Positions 1 to 9,115 of a stretch of DNA of 64,000 nucleotides are shown here, one piece after another; within the stretch, counting starts at the first letter, position 1; each line of letters begins with the position of its first letter. The notes under the pieces are model-generated. The model saw nothing but the letters and a program-made list of their open reading frames with translations. It searched no databases and was not told where the DNA came from. The stretch covers positions 186,001-250,000 of the forward strand of contig JBOZRQ010000034.1 of the NCBI GenBank assembly GCA_050789255.1, read 5' to 3'. The DNA comes from JBOZRQ01 sp050789255. Its GTDB lineage: Bacteria; Bacillota; Sulfobacillia; Symbiobacteriales; Symbiobacteriaceae. Position numbers and translations under genes: made by a program.

Positions 1-161
1 AGCTGGACTCCCGGACGGGCGCTCAGGTGATCCAACTGCTGCGGCGGGCGGCCCGGGAGACCGGGGTGGCGGTCTGCCTGACCACCCACGACCCCTCAAT
101 CATGGCGATGACGGACCAGGTCTGTGCCCTGGCGGACGGGGCCCTGGTGTTGGAGGCGTAA
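1..161 (+). CDS. ABC transporter ATP-binding protein, C-terminal fragment (cut by window edge)
   Basis: Reading frame 3-161 encodes the last 52 residues of an ABC ATPase; the 5' part lies outside the window. It begins at the D-loop (LDSRTG) and contains the switch histidine in CLTTHDPS, followed by the usual short tail. It stops three bases before the next gene, a membrane-fusion lipoprotein, so it is probably the first visible member of the same export operon. The operon then carries two ATPases (this one and 3948-4787) around one permease. The substrate cannot be told. Confidence 0.85.
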   Translation, partial: LDSRTGAQVIQLLRRAARETGVAVCLTTHDPSIMAMTDQVCALADGALVLEA

Positions 162-164
162 GGA

Positions 165-1163
165 ATGCACAAGCGGCTGTTCGGCGCCCTGCTCTGCGGG
201 GCGCTACTCATGATGACGGGCTGCGGCCTGCTGCCCAAGGAAGAGGAGGAGGCGCCGCCGGTGCTGGCGGCGCCCGTCAAGTCGGAGAAGGAGACCTATA
301 CGGCCAAGGTCGGGGACATTGCGGACGTGGTCTCCCTGCGGGGCCGCTTCGCCCCGGCCCGGGCGGAGGATCTGTCCTTTAAGGGGAGCGGGCGGGTCAA
401 GGCGGTCTACGTGCGGTCCGGCGACCGGGTTGAAAAGGGGCAGGTGGTGGCCGAGCTGCACAACGAAGATGCGGTGCTGGGGCTGGCCCAGGCCCAGATC
501 CGGTTCGAGCGGGCCAAGCTGGCCCTGGAGGATGAGCGCAACAAGGCCCAGTATAGCCGGGGCGCCGCCGTAGAGGGGCAGATCAGGCGGGCGGAGCTGG
601 ACCTCGAACTGGCCCGGCTGGACGTGGAGAAGGCCTCCCGGCAGGTGGAGGAGAGCCGCCTGGTCGCTCCCTTCAGCGGGCAGGTGACGGCCGTCGCTGC
701 CAAGGTGGGCGACCAGGCGCAGCCCTACGCGGCGGTGGTGAACCTCGCTGACCCCACCGAGCTGATCGTGGAGGCCGACGTGGACGACTCGGCCCTCTCC
801 CGGGGCCTGTCGGTTGGGCAGAAGGCCCGGCTGGACTTCAGCGACCTGGGCGCCCCCGTCACCGGGACCATCGTCGAGCTGCCCCCCGCAAGTGGAGCCT
901 CGCCCAAGCGGATCAAGGTGAAGCTGGACGAGCCGGCGCCCAGGGCGGCCCTGGGCATGGTGGGCAAGGTGAACGTGGTGCTCCAGGAGAAGCAGGGCGT
1001 GGTGCTGTTGCCTAACGCCGCCATCCGGCAGTACTCGGGCCGGACCTACGTGCTCCTGAAGAACCCCCGGCGCGAGGTCGACGTGGTGCTTGGGATTCAG
1101 GGCGACCTGGGGACCGAGATCACCAAGGGTCTCCAAGCGGGCGACCAGGTGATCGGGAGGTGA
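165..1163 (+). CDS. Membrane-fusion (HlyD/MacA-type) lipoprotein
   Basis: The 332-residue protein starts with a lipoprotein signal ending in MTGC, so Cys20 is the expected lipidation site and the protein sits outside the membrane. The middle has the hairpin organisation of periplasmic adaptor proteins: a lipoyl-like half (VRSGDRVEKGQVVAEL), a charged alpha-helical stretch near residues 105-165, the second lipoyl half (LVAPFSGQVTAVAAKVGD), then beta-barrel domains. The stop overlaps the next start by four bases (GTGA), so it is translationally coupled to the FtsX-type permease. Family knowledge suggests it links the permease to extracellular substrate; the cargo is unknown. Confidence 0.85.
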   Translation: MHKRLFGALLCGALLMMTGCGLLPKEEEEAPPVLAAPVKSEKETYTAKVGDIADVVSLRGRFAPARAEDLSFKGSGRVKAVYVRSGDRVEKGQVVAELHNEDAVLGLAQAQIRFERAKLALEDERNKAQYSRGAAVEGQIRRAELDLELARLDVEKASRQVEESRLVAPFSGQVTAVAAKVGDQAQPYAAVVNLADPTELIVEADVDDSALSRGLSVGQKARLDFSDLGAPVTGTIVELPPASGASPKRIKVKLDEPAPRAALGMVGKVNVVLQEKQGVVLLPNAAIRQYSGRTYVLLKNPRREVDVVLGIQGDLGTEITKGLQAGDQVIGR

Positions 1164-3946
1164 CCCGGGGCTTGAAGAAGCTAGCTTTACTCTGGGCGAC
1201 GCTCCGCCTGGCAGCCCGACGGCTCTGGGCGAACCGGCGCATGGCTGCCGGTCTGCTGGCGGGACTGACCGTGGCCGTGGCAGCAGCCTCCAGCGTGCCG
1301 GCCTTTGCGGGCGGCGCCCTCCAGCGGGTGCTTCAGGCAGAGCTCGCCGCCGACCGGGAACAGAACGCGGCCGGCATCCACCTGGCGCACCTGGAGAATG
1401 CCAAGCGCCGCACCAAGGCCGGCGACCTGGCCAACGCCGACCGGGTGGCGGTGGAGCAGGGCCCCGGGCTGATCGGCCTGCCCGTAGATGAACTGGTCCG
1501 GTACGGGGCGCTGGAGCCGACGGCCGCCACGCCCGTCAACCCGGCTCAGTTGAACCCCGACGTGGCCCGGTGGGCCTCCCTGGCATTTCAGACCGGCCTG
1601 GCGGATCATGTGGAGGTCTACGACGGGCGCCTGCCCGGGACCGCCCAGGATGGGCTCGAAGCGATGGTGGAGGAAGAGGCCCTCGACAAGCTGGAGCTGA
1701 CCGTGGGAGCCGAACTCTGGGTTCCGGTGGGCAAGGACCCGGGCGCCGACAAGGTGAAGGTGACAGTGGTGGGGGCGTTCCGCCGCAAGGACCCCAATGA
1801 CCCCCATTGGTTTCAGCGCCAGCCCTTTGAGCAGGCGCTCTTCATCCCGGAGGATGGATTTCGTCAACAGGTCCTCGGCATGGGCAAGGTCGAGGTCGGC
1901 CAGTACTCGTGGTTCTACGCGGTGGACCCCAGCAGGCTGAAGGTGACGGACGCCGTCCGGCTCCTGACCGCCCTGTACGACCTGGAAGCCCGCATGGCCC
2001 AGGCGCTCCCGGACACCACGCTCTTCGCCGGCCCAATGGAGATCCTGACCCGGTTTGCGGTCAAAGCCCAGGAGCTTCAATTGATGCTGACCCTGCTGGC
2101 GGCGCCGACCCTGGCGGTGGTGGGCTACTTCATCCTGATGACCGCCGGCATGATCGTCGAGCGGCAGCGACAGGAGATCGCCGTCCTGCGGAGCCGGGGC
2201 GCCGGCCTCTGGCAAATCCTCGCCGTCTACAGCCTGGAGGGGACGCTGCTCGCGGCCGTGGCTCTGGCTGCCGGGCTGCCCCTGGGTCTGCTGCTGGCCC
2301 GGGCCATGGGCGCCGCAGCGGGGTTCCTGCAGTTTGTCGACCGGACGCTGCCCCCGCCCTTGCTGGGCCGGGACTTCTGGCTCTATGGGGCAGCGGCAGC
2401 CCTTGCCGGGGTGGTGGCCTATGTCGCTCCGGTGCTGCCGGCGGCCCGGCAATCGATCATCGGATACAAACAGCAGAGCGCACGGGGCTCCCGGCTGACG
2501 GCGTGGGGGAGGCTGGGCCTGGACCTGCTCTGCCTGGGGCTGGCCGGGTACTCCTACTGGGTGCTGGCGGGCCGCCCGACCGCCGGCACCGGGGCCCTGG
2601 TGGAGCCGCTCAACCTGCTGGCCCCCGCGCTCTTTGTCACGGGCGGCGGGCTGCTCTTACTGCGGGCACTGCCCCTGCTCTCCGGCCTGGTGTACCGGCT
2701 GGCCGAGCGGTGGGCGCCGGCCCCGCTCTACCTGGCCCTGGCCCAGCTGAGCCGGGCGCCCTCCCGCTCCACGCCCGTGGTGCTGCTGCTGACCCTGACC
2801 GTGGGGATGGGTCTGTACGGCGCCGCGACGGCCCGGACGCTCGAGCGGAACACGGCGGACCGTATCGGCTATGCCGGCGGTGCGGATGTGATCCTGCACG
2901 AGGCCTGGGGTTTTCTTGAGGAGGAGGGCGATGTGACGGACGATCAGACCCAGGGCGAGTTCGTCGCCCCGCCCTGGGAGGTCCATTACGGCTTGCCCGG
3001 CGTGATCCACCCGGCTCGGGTACGGCGCCAGGAGGTGACCGCCTCCGTCGGCGGCCGCGGCGGCCGGAAGGGGACCCTGATGGCGATCGACCCACAGGAC
3101 TTCGGCCAGGTGGCCTGGTTCCGGCGTGACCTGGCGCCGGCGCATCTCAACGCCTACCTCAACCTGCTCGCCGCAGATGAAGAGGCTGTGCTCGTCAGCC
3201 GGGAGTTCCTGGACCGCAACAAGCTCAAGCCTGGCGACCGGGTTACCCTGTCCGGGGACGAAGGGCAGGAGGTGTCGCTGGTCGTCTACGGGTCGGTTAA
3301 CTACTGGCCGACGCTCTACCCGTCCCGGGGCGAGTTCTTCGTGGCCAACCTGCCCTACGTCGAGGAAGCCCTGGGCCTGCTCCCGACAGAGGTCTGGCTG
3401 CGCCTGGCCGAGGGCGCCAAGCTCCAGCCCATCGTGGATGCGCTGGAGCAGGAGTCCGTGGCAACCCTGCGGGTCGACGACCATCGGAAGCAGTTGATCG
3501 AGGCCCGACGGGACCCCCAGTTGGGCGGCCTGCTGGGCGGGCTGACCAACGGCTTTCTGCTGGCGGCGGCGATCAGCGTGCTGGGCTTTCTGCTGTACGC
3601 CACCCTGAGCATGCAGGCCCGGGTGCTCCAGTTCGGCGTGCTCCGGGCGCTCGGGCTCACAGCCCGGCAACTGACCGGGGCCGTGGCCCTCGAACAGGTG
3701 CTGACGGTGGGCGCCGGCGTCGGGGCGGGAGCCTGGCTTGGCATCGCCGCTGCCCGGCTCTACGTGCCGTTCCTGCAGCACGGCGCTGAGCGGACCCCAC
3801 CGTTCCTGGTCGTCACGGCGGCCGCCGACCGAACGCGACTCTTTGCGGTGCTTCTGCTGATGCTGGGGGCGGGCGTGGCGGTGCTGGTGGCCAACCTGAG
3901 CCGCCTGCGCATCCACGAAGCCGTCAAGCTGGGGGAGGATCATTAG
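1160..3946 (+). CDS. FtsX-like ABC permease
   Basis: A 928-residue membrane protein with two FtsX-type halves. A signal-anchor helix near residues 25-50 is followed by a large extracytoplasmic domain. A three-helix block runs from about 310 to 430 (containing EIAVLRSRGAG, the typical cytoplasmic coupling motif). A second extracytoplasmic domain follows, then a final helix block from about 790 to 915 with the matching motif FGVLRALGLTARQL. It resembles MacB/LolC-type permeases but has duplicated FtsX units in one chain. It overlaps the adaptor by four bases and is one base from the ATPase gene, so adaptor, permease and ATPase should form one complex. Confidence 0.88.
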   Translation: MTRGLKKLALLWATLRLAARRLWANRRMAAGLLAGLTVAVAAASSVPAFAGGALQRVLQAELAADREQNAAGIHLAHLENAKRRTKAGDLANADRVAVEQGPGLIGLPVDELVRYGALEPTAATPVNPAQLNPDVARWASLAFQTGLADHVEVYDGRLPGTAQDGLEAMVEEEALDKLELTVGAELWVPVGKDPGADKVKVTVVGAFRRKDPNDPHWFQRQPFEQALFIPEDGFRQQVLGMGKVEVGQYSWFYAVDPSRLKVTDAVRLLTALYDLEARMAQALPDTTLFAGPMEILTRFAVKAQELQLMLTLLAAPTLAVVGYFILMTAGMIVERQRQEIAVLRSRGAGLWQILAVYSLEGTLLAAVALAAGLPLGLLLARAMGAAAGFLQFVDRTLPPPLLGRDFWLYGAAAALAGVVAYVAPVLPAARQSIIGYKQQSARGSRLTAWGRLGLDLLCLGLAGYSYWVLAGRPTAGTGALVEPLNLLAPALFVTGGGLLLLRALPLLSGLVYRLAERWAPAPLYLALAQLSRAPSRSTPVVLLLTLTVGMGLYGAATARTLERNTADRIGYAGGADVILHEAWGFLEEEGDVTDDQTQGEFVAPPWEVHYGLPGVIHPARVRRQEVTASVGGRGGRKGTLMAIDPQDFGQVAWFRRDLAPAHLNAYLNLLAADEEAVLVSREFLDRNKLKPGDRVTLSGDEGQEVSLVVYGSVNYWPTLYPSRGEFFVANLPYVEEALGLLPTEVWLRLAEGAKLQPIVDALEQESVATLRVDDHRKQLIEARRDPQLGGLLGGLTNGFLLAAAISVLGFLLYATLSMQARVLQFGVLRALGLTARQLTGAVALEQVLTVGAGVGAGAWLGIAAARLYVPFLQHGAERTPPFLVVTAAADRTRLFAVLLLMLGAGVAVLVANLSRLRIHEAVKLGEDH

Positions 3947-3947
3947 C

Positions 3948-4787
3948 ATGGCGTTCATCCACTGCGAAGGGCTGGTCAAGATCTACCGGGCATCCGACCT
4001 GGAGGTCTTCGCACTCCAGGGGCTAGACCTCTCCGTGGAGGCGGGGGAGCTCCTGGCCATTATCGGCAACAGCGGCTCGGGCAAATCCACGCTGCTCAAC
4101 ATTCTGGGCGGGCTGGACACCCCGTCGGCCGGCCGCTGCACGGTGGGCGGCCAGGACCTGCTAAGGCTGACCGAGGCCGGGCGGGTGCAGTACCAGCGAG
4201 TGGTGACCGGGTTTGTCTGGCAGAACCACGCCCGCAACCTGATTCCCTACCTGACGGCGGTGGAGAACGTCGAGCTGCCGTTGCTGCTGGCGGGGCAGGT
4301 GGGCGCCCCGGCCCGGAACAGGGCGCTGGAGCTGCTGGAGAGCGTGGGGCTGGCCGATCGGGCAGGGCACCGGCTGACCGCCCTCTCGGGCGGCGAGCAG
4401 CAGCGGGTGGCCATCGCCCTGGCGCTGGCGAACCGGCCCCAACTCCTCCTGGCCGACGAGCCGACCGGAGCCGTTGACTCTGCAGCGGCGGAGCGCATCC
4501 TGGCCATCTTCCGGGAGGTGAACCGGCGCTACGGCACCACCGTGGTGATCGTCACCCACGATCTGTCGGTGGCCCGGGCTGTGGACCGGTACGTGGCGAT
4601 CCGGGATGGCAAGGTGGCCCAGGAGGCCGTGCGCACAGGAGGCGTGGAAGAAGTTCATGAAGAACTGGTAGTGCTGGATGGGGCCGGGCGCCTGCAGATC
4701 CCGCGGGAGCTGCTGGAGCAGGCCGGCATCACCGGGCGGGCACGCCTGGAGCCCGACGGAGACCGCATCGTCGTACGCAAACCTTGA
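3948..4787 (+). CDS. ABC transporter ATPase with C-terminal AbrB-like tail
   Basis: A 279-residue LolD/MacB-type ATPase. Walker A is GNSGSGKST (40-48), the Q-loop is near Gln92, the signature is LSGGEQQR (147-153), Walker B with catalytic Glu is LLLADEPTG (167-174), and the switch His is in IVTHD (201-205). The canonical domain ends near residue 230. Residues 241-279 then read like a SpoVT/AbrB swapped-hairpin half (GRLQIPRELLEQAGITGRA followed by a beta strand IVVRKP), which is not part of ordinary LolD-type ATPases. The tail could dimerise or bind DNA; that is inference. The gene is immediately downstream of the permease. Confidence 0.88.
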   Translation: MAFIHCEGLVKIYRASDLEVFALQGLDLSVEAGELLAIIGNSGSGKSTLLNILGGLDTPSAGRCTVGGQDLLRLTEAGRVQYQRVVTGFVWQNHARNLIPYLTAVENVELPLLLAGQVGAPARNRALELLESVGLADRAGHRLTALSGGEQQRVAIALALANRPQLLLADEPTGAVDSAAAERILAIFREVNRRYGTTVVIVTHDLSVARAVDRYVAIRDGKVAQEAVRTGGVEEVHEELVVLDGAGRLQIPRELLEQAGITGRARLEPDGDRIVVRKP

Positions 4788-4799
4788 GGTGACCTCGTC

Positions 4800-5492
4800 A
4801 TGAACGTGCTGATCGTCGAAGATGATGCCGACCTGGCCTACGCCGTACAGATGGCCCTCCAGCGGGAGGGCTGCGCGGTGGAGCGGGCCGCTACCGGCCC
4901 CGAGGGGCTGCAGATGGCGCTAGCGCGCCAGCCCGAGGTGGTGGTGCTAGATATTGGCCTGCCCGGCATGGATGGCCTGACGGTCTGCCGGGAGCTGCGG
5001 CGCAGCAGCGCTGTGCCGATCCTGTTCCTGACCGCCCGCAGCGAGGAGCTGGACCGGGTCCTGGGCCTTGAACTGGGCGGCGATGATTACCTGACCAAGC
5101 CCTTCAGCATCCGGGAGCTCTGCGCCCGGGTGCGGGCGCTTCACCGGCGGGCCTCGGGGCACGTGGTGGAGGGCGACGAGCGCCGCCTGGCGATCCACGG
5201 GCTGACGATTCTGCCCGAGCGGCAGAAGGTGCTGCGGGACGGCGAGGAGATCTACCTGACCCGGACCGAGTTCGCCCTGCTGCTGGCCCTGGCACGGCGC
5301 CCGGGGCGAATCTTCACCCGGGAAGAACTCCTGGGCTCGGTCTGGGAGGATGACGCCCAGTTCGTGGTCGACCACGTGGTCAACGTGCACATCCGCAACC
5401 TGCGGGAGAAGCTGGAGGCCGACCCGGCGCAGCCCGCGCTGATCCTGACGGTCCGGGGCGCCGGCTACAAGCTCAGGGAGGTGGGGCGGTGA
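4800..5492 (+). CDS. Response regulator, OmpR/PhoB family
   Basis: A 230-residue two-domain regulator. The receiver has the acidic pair EDD (7-9), phospho-acceptor Asp51 in VVLDIGLPGMDG, and Lys in YLTKPFS. The C-terminal winged helix carries LTRTEFALLLALARRPGRI and ends VRGAGYKL, typical of OmpR-type DNA-binding domains. It lies 12 bases after the ABC ATPase gene and overlaps the kinase gene by four bases. It therefore probably controls the preceding export operon, as is common for antimicrobial-peptide-sensing ABC/two-component modules in Firmicutes. Confidence 0.93.
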   Translation: MNVLIVEDDADLAYAVQMALQREGCAVERAATGPEGLQMALARQPEVVVLDIGLPGMDGLTVCRELRRSSAVPILFLTARSEELDRVLGLELGGDDYLTKPFSIRELCARVRALHRRASGHVVEGDERRLAIHGLTILPERQKVLRDGEEIYLTRTEFALLLALARRPGRIFTREELLGSVWEDDAQFVVDHVVNVHIRNLREKLEADPAQPALILTVRGAGYKLREVGR

Positions 5493-6859
5493 AGCGGCTG
5501 GGTGTCCGTTTGGCGGCCAGCTACTTGGCCGTGGCCGTGATCGTGCTCGCCGCGGCCGGCTGGCTCACCTACATCGCACTGCAGCAGCACCTGAGGGTCG
5601 CCCGAGAGTCGACCCTGGCGGCGCAGCTGGACGCCGCCGCCCTGATGGCGATGGCCCTGGCCCCGGAGTCCGGCGACCCGGCGGCCGTCGCAGCGGAAGT
5701 CTACCGGCAGTACCCCGAGGTCAAGGTGACGGTCGAGGCGTTGGCTCAGCCCTACCGGATCACCGTAATGAAGACGCCCTCCGGCAACACGATGGTGCTG
5801 TCGTCCGGCGTGAAGATGCTGGTCAGCAAGCCGGGCGCCCCGGTGACCGAACGGGCCGTGCCGGTGGTCGGCCCCGACGGCATGGTCTGGCAGGTGCTGC
5901 GGGTGGCGCCGGGGGATGTGGACACCGGGGTTGCCCGGCTGCGCACGGCCTTGCTGGGCGCCGGCGCCCTGGGCCTGTTCGCCGCCCTGGGCATGGCCTT
6001 CTGGTTCAGCCGCACCCTGACGGCGCCCCTCCAGCGCATGGCGCTGGCGGCCGGGCGCCTGGCGGAGGGCGAGTGGGAGACCCCCATGCCCGCCGGTGGC
6101 CCCACTGAGATGACCGCTCTGGCTGAAGCGTTCCGAGCCATGGCCGCCCGCCTGCGCACCGACTTCCACTCGCTGCGGGCCGACCGGGAGGCCCTGCAGC
6201 GGCTCGCCGCCGAGGTGGTCCACGAGTTGAAGACCCCGGTGGCCTCCTTGCGCGCCTACCACGAACTGCTGCTGGACGGCGAGCAGGAGAACTCGGCCAA
6301 CCGGGAGGAGTTGCTTCGCCGCGGGGCCTCCCAGGTGGCCCGGCTGGAGTACCTCGCGGAGTTCCTGGTGGACATGGCGCGCCTGCAGGCCCACACCGCG
6401 CCGCTTGACCGGGAGGAGGCCGACCTGGCCGAACTGGTCCGGCAGGCGGTCTCGTCGATCAGTCCCCTGGCGGCGCAGCGCGGGGTGCAGGTCAAGGCGG
6501 AGCTGCCAGGGGCGCCATCCCTTGCTCTGGTCAGCCCGCACAGGATAGGGCAAGCCCTTGACAACCTGCTGCAAAACGCTGTGCGCCACACCCCGGAAGG
6601 CTCCGCAGTCACGGTGAGCCTGAAGGCGAACGGCGGGACGGCCGAAATCTCGGTGGAGGATGAGGGGCCGGGGATTGAGCCCGAACTGATGCCGCGCCTC
6701 TTCGAGCCGTTCGCCCGGGGCGCCGCCTCCCGGGGCCTCGGCATGGGCCTGGCCATCGTCAAGGCGGTGGCGGAATCTCATGGCGGAAGCAGCGCGGGCC
6801 GCAACCGCCCGGGCGGCGGCGCCGTCTTTACTGTATGGATTCCGCTACAGGGGGATTGA
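5489..6859 (+). CDS. Sensor histidine kinase
   Basis: 456 residues from a GTG start that overlaps the regulator stop (GTGA). Order: TM1 (about 8-30), an extracytoplasmic sensor of about 120 residues, TM2 (about 152-175), HAMP (about 175-228), HisKA with phospho-acceptor His245 in VVHELKTPVASL, and a HATPase domain with N-box LLQNAVRHT, G1 VEDEGPGIEPEL and G2 GLGMGLAIVK. All catalytic motifs are intact. Partner of the adjacent OmpR-type regulator. The sensed signal is unknown. Confidence 0.93.
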   Translation: MKRLGVRLAASYLAVAVIVLAAAGWLTYIALQQHLRVARESTLAAQLDAAALMAMALAPESGDPAAVAAEVYRQYPEVKVTVEALAQPYRITVMKTPSGNTMVLSSGVKMLVSKPGAPVTERAVPVVGPDGMVWQVLRVAPGDVDTGVARLRTALLGAGALGLFAALGMAFWFSRTLTAPLQRMALAAGRLAEGEWETPMPAGGPTEMTALAEAFRAMAARLRTDFHSLRADREALQRLAAEVVHELKTPVASLRAYHELLLDGEQENSANREELLRRGASQVARLEYLAEFLVDMARLQAHTAPLDREEADLAELVRQAVSSISPLAAQRGVQVKAELPGAPSLALVSPHRIGQALDNLLQNAVRHTPEGSAVTVSLKANGGTAEISVEDEGPGIEPELMPRLFEPFARGAASRGLGMGLAIVKAVAESHGGSSAGRNRPGGGAVFTVWIPLQGD

Positions 6860-6866
6860 CTCTGTT

Positions 6867-7376
6867 ATGCTAAAGCGTCTCTGGACCGGTGGGCTGCGCG
6901 AGGTGATCATCGCGATCATCCTGGCGCAGGTGTTGCGCATGGGTGTAGCCGAGGCCCGGCGCGTGCCCACCGGGTCGATGATCCCGACGATTCACCCGGG
7001 GGACCGGATCTTTACCGAGAAGCTGGTCTGGCGCATGACCGGTCTGCACCACGGGGATATCATCGTCTTCGACCCGCCGTTTGAGACCGAGGATCCCTAC
7101 GTCAAGCGGCTCATCGGGCTGCCCGGGGACATTGTCGAGGTCCGGGAGGGCAAGGTATGGCTCAACGGTGTGGCTCAAAGCGAGCCTTACATCGCCGCGG
7201 CGCCCACCTACAAGTACGGTCCGGTCACGGTGCCCGAGGGCAAGGTCCTGGTCCTGGGAGATAACCGGAACGAGAGCAAAGACAGCCACGAGTGGGGCCT
7301 CCTGGACGAGCACTCCATCATAGCCCGGGCGCTCTTCCGCTACTGGCCGCCGAGCCGGGCCGGGGCGCTGAAGTAG
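6867..7376 (+). CDS. lepB: Signal peptidase I
   Basis: A 169-residue type I signal peptidase with one N-terminal membrane helix (about 11-27). Catalytic Ser37 is in RVPTGSMIPTIHPGD and Lys80 in YVKRLIGLPGD; the C-terminal GDNRNESKDSHEWG box is also present. It cleaves Sec signal peptides at the outer membrane face. The reading frame is open further upstream inside the kinase gene, but ATG 6867 is chosen because it gives the normal short cytoplasmic N terminus and follows an AGGGGG motif. It starts 7 bases after the kinase stop, so it is probably co-transcribed with it. Confidence 0.92.
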   Translation: MLKRLWTGGLREVIIAIILAQVLRMGVAEARRVPTGSMIPTIHPGDRIFTEKLVWRMTGLHHGDIIVFDPPFETEDPYVKRLIGLPGDIVEVREGKVWLNGVAQSEPYIAAAPTYKYGPVTVPEGKVLVLGDNRNESKDSHEWGLLDEHSIIARALFRYWPPSRAGALK

Positions 7377-7397
7377 AACGTAGCTGGAGGTGTCCGC

Positions 7398-8003
7398 ATG
7401 CGTCTGCGCACGGCCTACATCGTACTCTCTGTGCCGCTGATCGTCTGGCTGCTGCTGGCCAACATGGAGCTGCGCTACTATCGGAGCACCAGCGTGGCCT
7501 ATGATGTCAACGCGATCACCACGGGCCTGACCACCAGCGTGCAGAACATGGACCGGGCGCTGCAAAGCCTTGGCGAGCCTGCCCCCTGGACGGCGCTCGA
7601 CTGGCTCGCCACGGTTGAGCAGACCCTGCAAGGTGTCCAGACTGCGTCCAGGAGCTACAACGCTGCCCTCAACCGGCGCTTCGCACGGACCCAGGGCATG
7701 TTTCTGGACCTTGGCACCGCCGCCGCCATGTACGGTCAGGAGATCCGCAGCGTCCGGCAGTACGTAGAGCGCAACGGGCAGTTCCGGCCCGAGGACCGTG
7801 CGCTGCTGTCGAACGTGGCAGCCGATCTGCGGACACTGCAGGGCGCAATCCCCGAGGACCTGCTAAAGCGGGCTCGCCGGGATGAGCTGGCGCCCCTCTT
7901 GGGAGACCTGGCCAAGTCGCTGAAGGTGGAGAGTATTCGGGGCTGGTTCGGGGCGCCCTTCAATTCCACGTCCGGCATGCAGGGAAAATTCATGCAAGGA
8001 TAG
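7398..8003 (+). CDS. Hypothetical membrane-anchored protein
   Basis: 201 residues with one N-terminal hydrophobic helix (about 8-24, IVLSVPLIVWLLLANM) followed by an alpha-helical, soluble, presumably extracytoplasmic domain. A good site (GGAGG, 7 bases) precedes the ATG. It follows lepB by 21 bases, so it is likely in the same transcript. I do not recognise the family. The length and helical pattern resemble sensor-like or cell-envelope helical bundles, but no motif supports a function. Confidence 0.7.
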   Translation: MRLRTAYIVLSVPLIVWLLLANMELRYYRSTSVAYDVNAITTGLTTSVQNMDRALQSLGEPAPWTALDWLATVEQTLQGVQTASRSYNAALNRRFARTQGMFLDLGTAAAMYGQEIRSVRQYVERNGQFRPEDRALLSNVAADLRTLQGAIPEDLLKRARRDELAPLLGDLAKSLKVESIRGWFGAPFNSTSGMQGKFMQG

Positions 8004-8006
8004 AAT

Positions 8007-8040
8007 ATAGAAAATGTGACGACCTAGTCATATTTTCTAT
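8007..8040. promoter_or_regulatory. AT-rich inverted repeat upstream of the alpha/beta hydrolase gene
   Basis: Arms 8007-8019 (ATAGAAAATGTGA) and 8028-8040 (TCATATTTTCTAT) pair over 13 positions with one G-T wobble, around an 8-base centre. The site is strikingly AT-rich for this genome. It begins four bases after one gene ends and lies 22 bases before the next start. No T-tract follows, so an operator for the hydrolase gene is as likely as a terminator. Confidence 0.5.
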
Positions 8041-8062
8041 CTGGAGAAGGGCGGCGGAGCTT

Positions 8063-9106
8063 ATGGCATTGCCGGGCATTTCCGAACGGGAGATTCAGAC
8101 CAGGCGGCTGCGCGTACATATCCGGGAGGCGGGAGCGGGGACCCCGGTGGTTCTGATCCACGGCAACTGTAGCTCGGGCGCCTTTTATGAGGACCTGATG
8201 CTCGCCATGCCCCCGGGCTTCCGTGCCATTGTCCCCGACCTGCGGGGCTACGGCGACACCGAGCCCCTGCCGGTGGATGCCACCCGGGGCTGTGGCGAGT
8301 GGGCCGACGACCTGCACGCCCTGGTCGAAGCGCTCGACCTGGACCGCTTCCACCTGCTGGGCTGGTCGCTGGGCGGCGGCGTGGTGCAGCGCTACGCTGT
8401 GGAGCACCCGGAGCGGCTGCTCTCCATCACCTTCATCGCCCCCATGAGCCCCTTTGGCTTCGGCGGCACCAAGGACCTGCAGGGAACCCCGGTCTCCGAC
8501 GATTTCGTCTGCTCCGGCGCCGGTGTCGTTAATCCGGAGTTCGTCAAGGCCCTCGGAGCGAAGTACACGGGCCACGACGGGCAGGCTGCTCCCCGCAACG
8601 TCATGAACGCCTTCTACTTCAAGCCGCCCTTCAAGGGCTCGCCCGAACAGGAGGAGCGCTGGTTGGCGTCCCTCGTCAGCACCCGGACGGGCGTGGACTT
8701 CTACCCCGGCGACCTGGTTCCCTCGGGCAATTGGCCCGGAACCGCTCCCGGCACCCATGGGTTCGCCAACGCCATGAGCCCCAAGTACCATAACACCTGG
8801 GCCTTCAAGGACATCAACCCTAAGCCGCCGGTGCTCTGGGTCCGAGGCGACAGCGACCAGATCGTCAGCGACGCCTCGTTCTTCGATGTGGCCTTCCTGG
8901 GTTCTGTGGGCGCCATTCCCGGCTGGCCCGGCGCCGAGGTCGCCCCGCCCCAGCCCATGGTCTCCCAGATGCGGGCCATGCTGGACGCCTACCGGGCCAA
9001 TGGCGGCAGCTATGAGGAGCTGATCCTCCCCGACGCGGGCCACTCTCCGCACCTCGAGAAGCCCGACCTCTTCCAGGCGGCCTTCTTCAAGCATATCAGC
9101 CAGTAA
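8063..9106 (+). CDS. Alpha/beta hydrolase
   Basis: A 347-residue alpha/beta-hydrolase fold protein. The oxyanion region is LIHGNCSSG, the nucleophile elbow is GWSLGGG with Ser102, a likely acid lies in WVRGDSDQIVSD, and the catalytic His is in DAGHSPHLEKP (about 327). An insertion between the nucleophile and the acid forms a cap of roughly 110 residues. No signal peptide, so cytoplasmic. The substrate cannot be predicted; esterase, haloperoxidase-like or hydrolytic dehalogenase-like roles are all possible. It stands alone, flanked by the AT-rich inverted repeat and a terminator. Confidence 0.85.
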   Translation: MALPGISEREIQTRRLRVHIREAGAGTPVVLIHGNCSSGAFYEDLMLAMPPGFRAIVPDLRGYGDTEPLPVDATRGCGEWADDLHALVEALDLDRFHLLGWSLGGGVVQRYAVEHPERLLSITFIAPMSPFGFGGTKDLQGTPVSDDFVCSGAGVVNPEFVKALGAKYTGHDGQAAPRNVMNAFYFKPPFKGSPEQEERWLASLVSTRTGVDFYPGDLVPSGNWPGTAPGTHGFANAMSPKYHNTWAFKDINPKPPVLWVRGDSDQIVSDASFFDVAFLGSVGAIPGWPGAEVAPPQPMVSQMRAMLDAYRANGGSYEELILPDAGHSPHLEKPDLFQAAFFKHISQ

Positions 9107-9115
9107 AACACAGGA

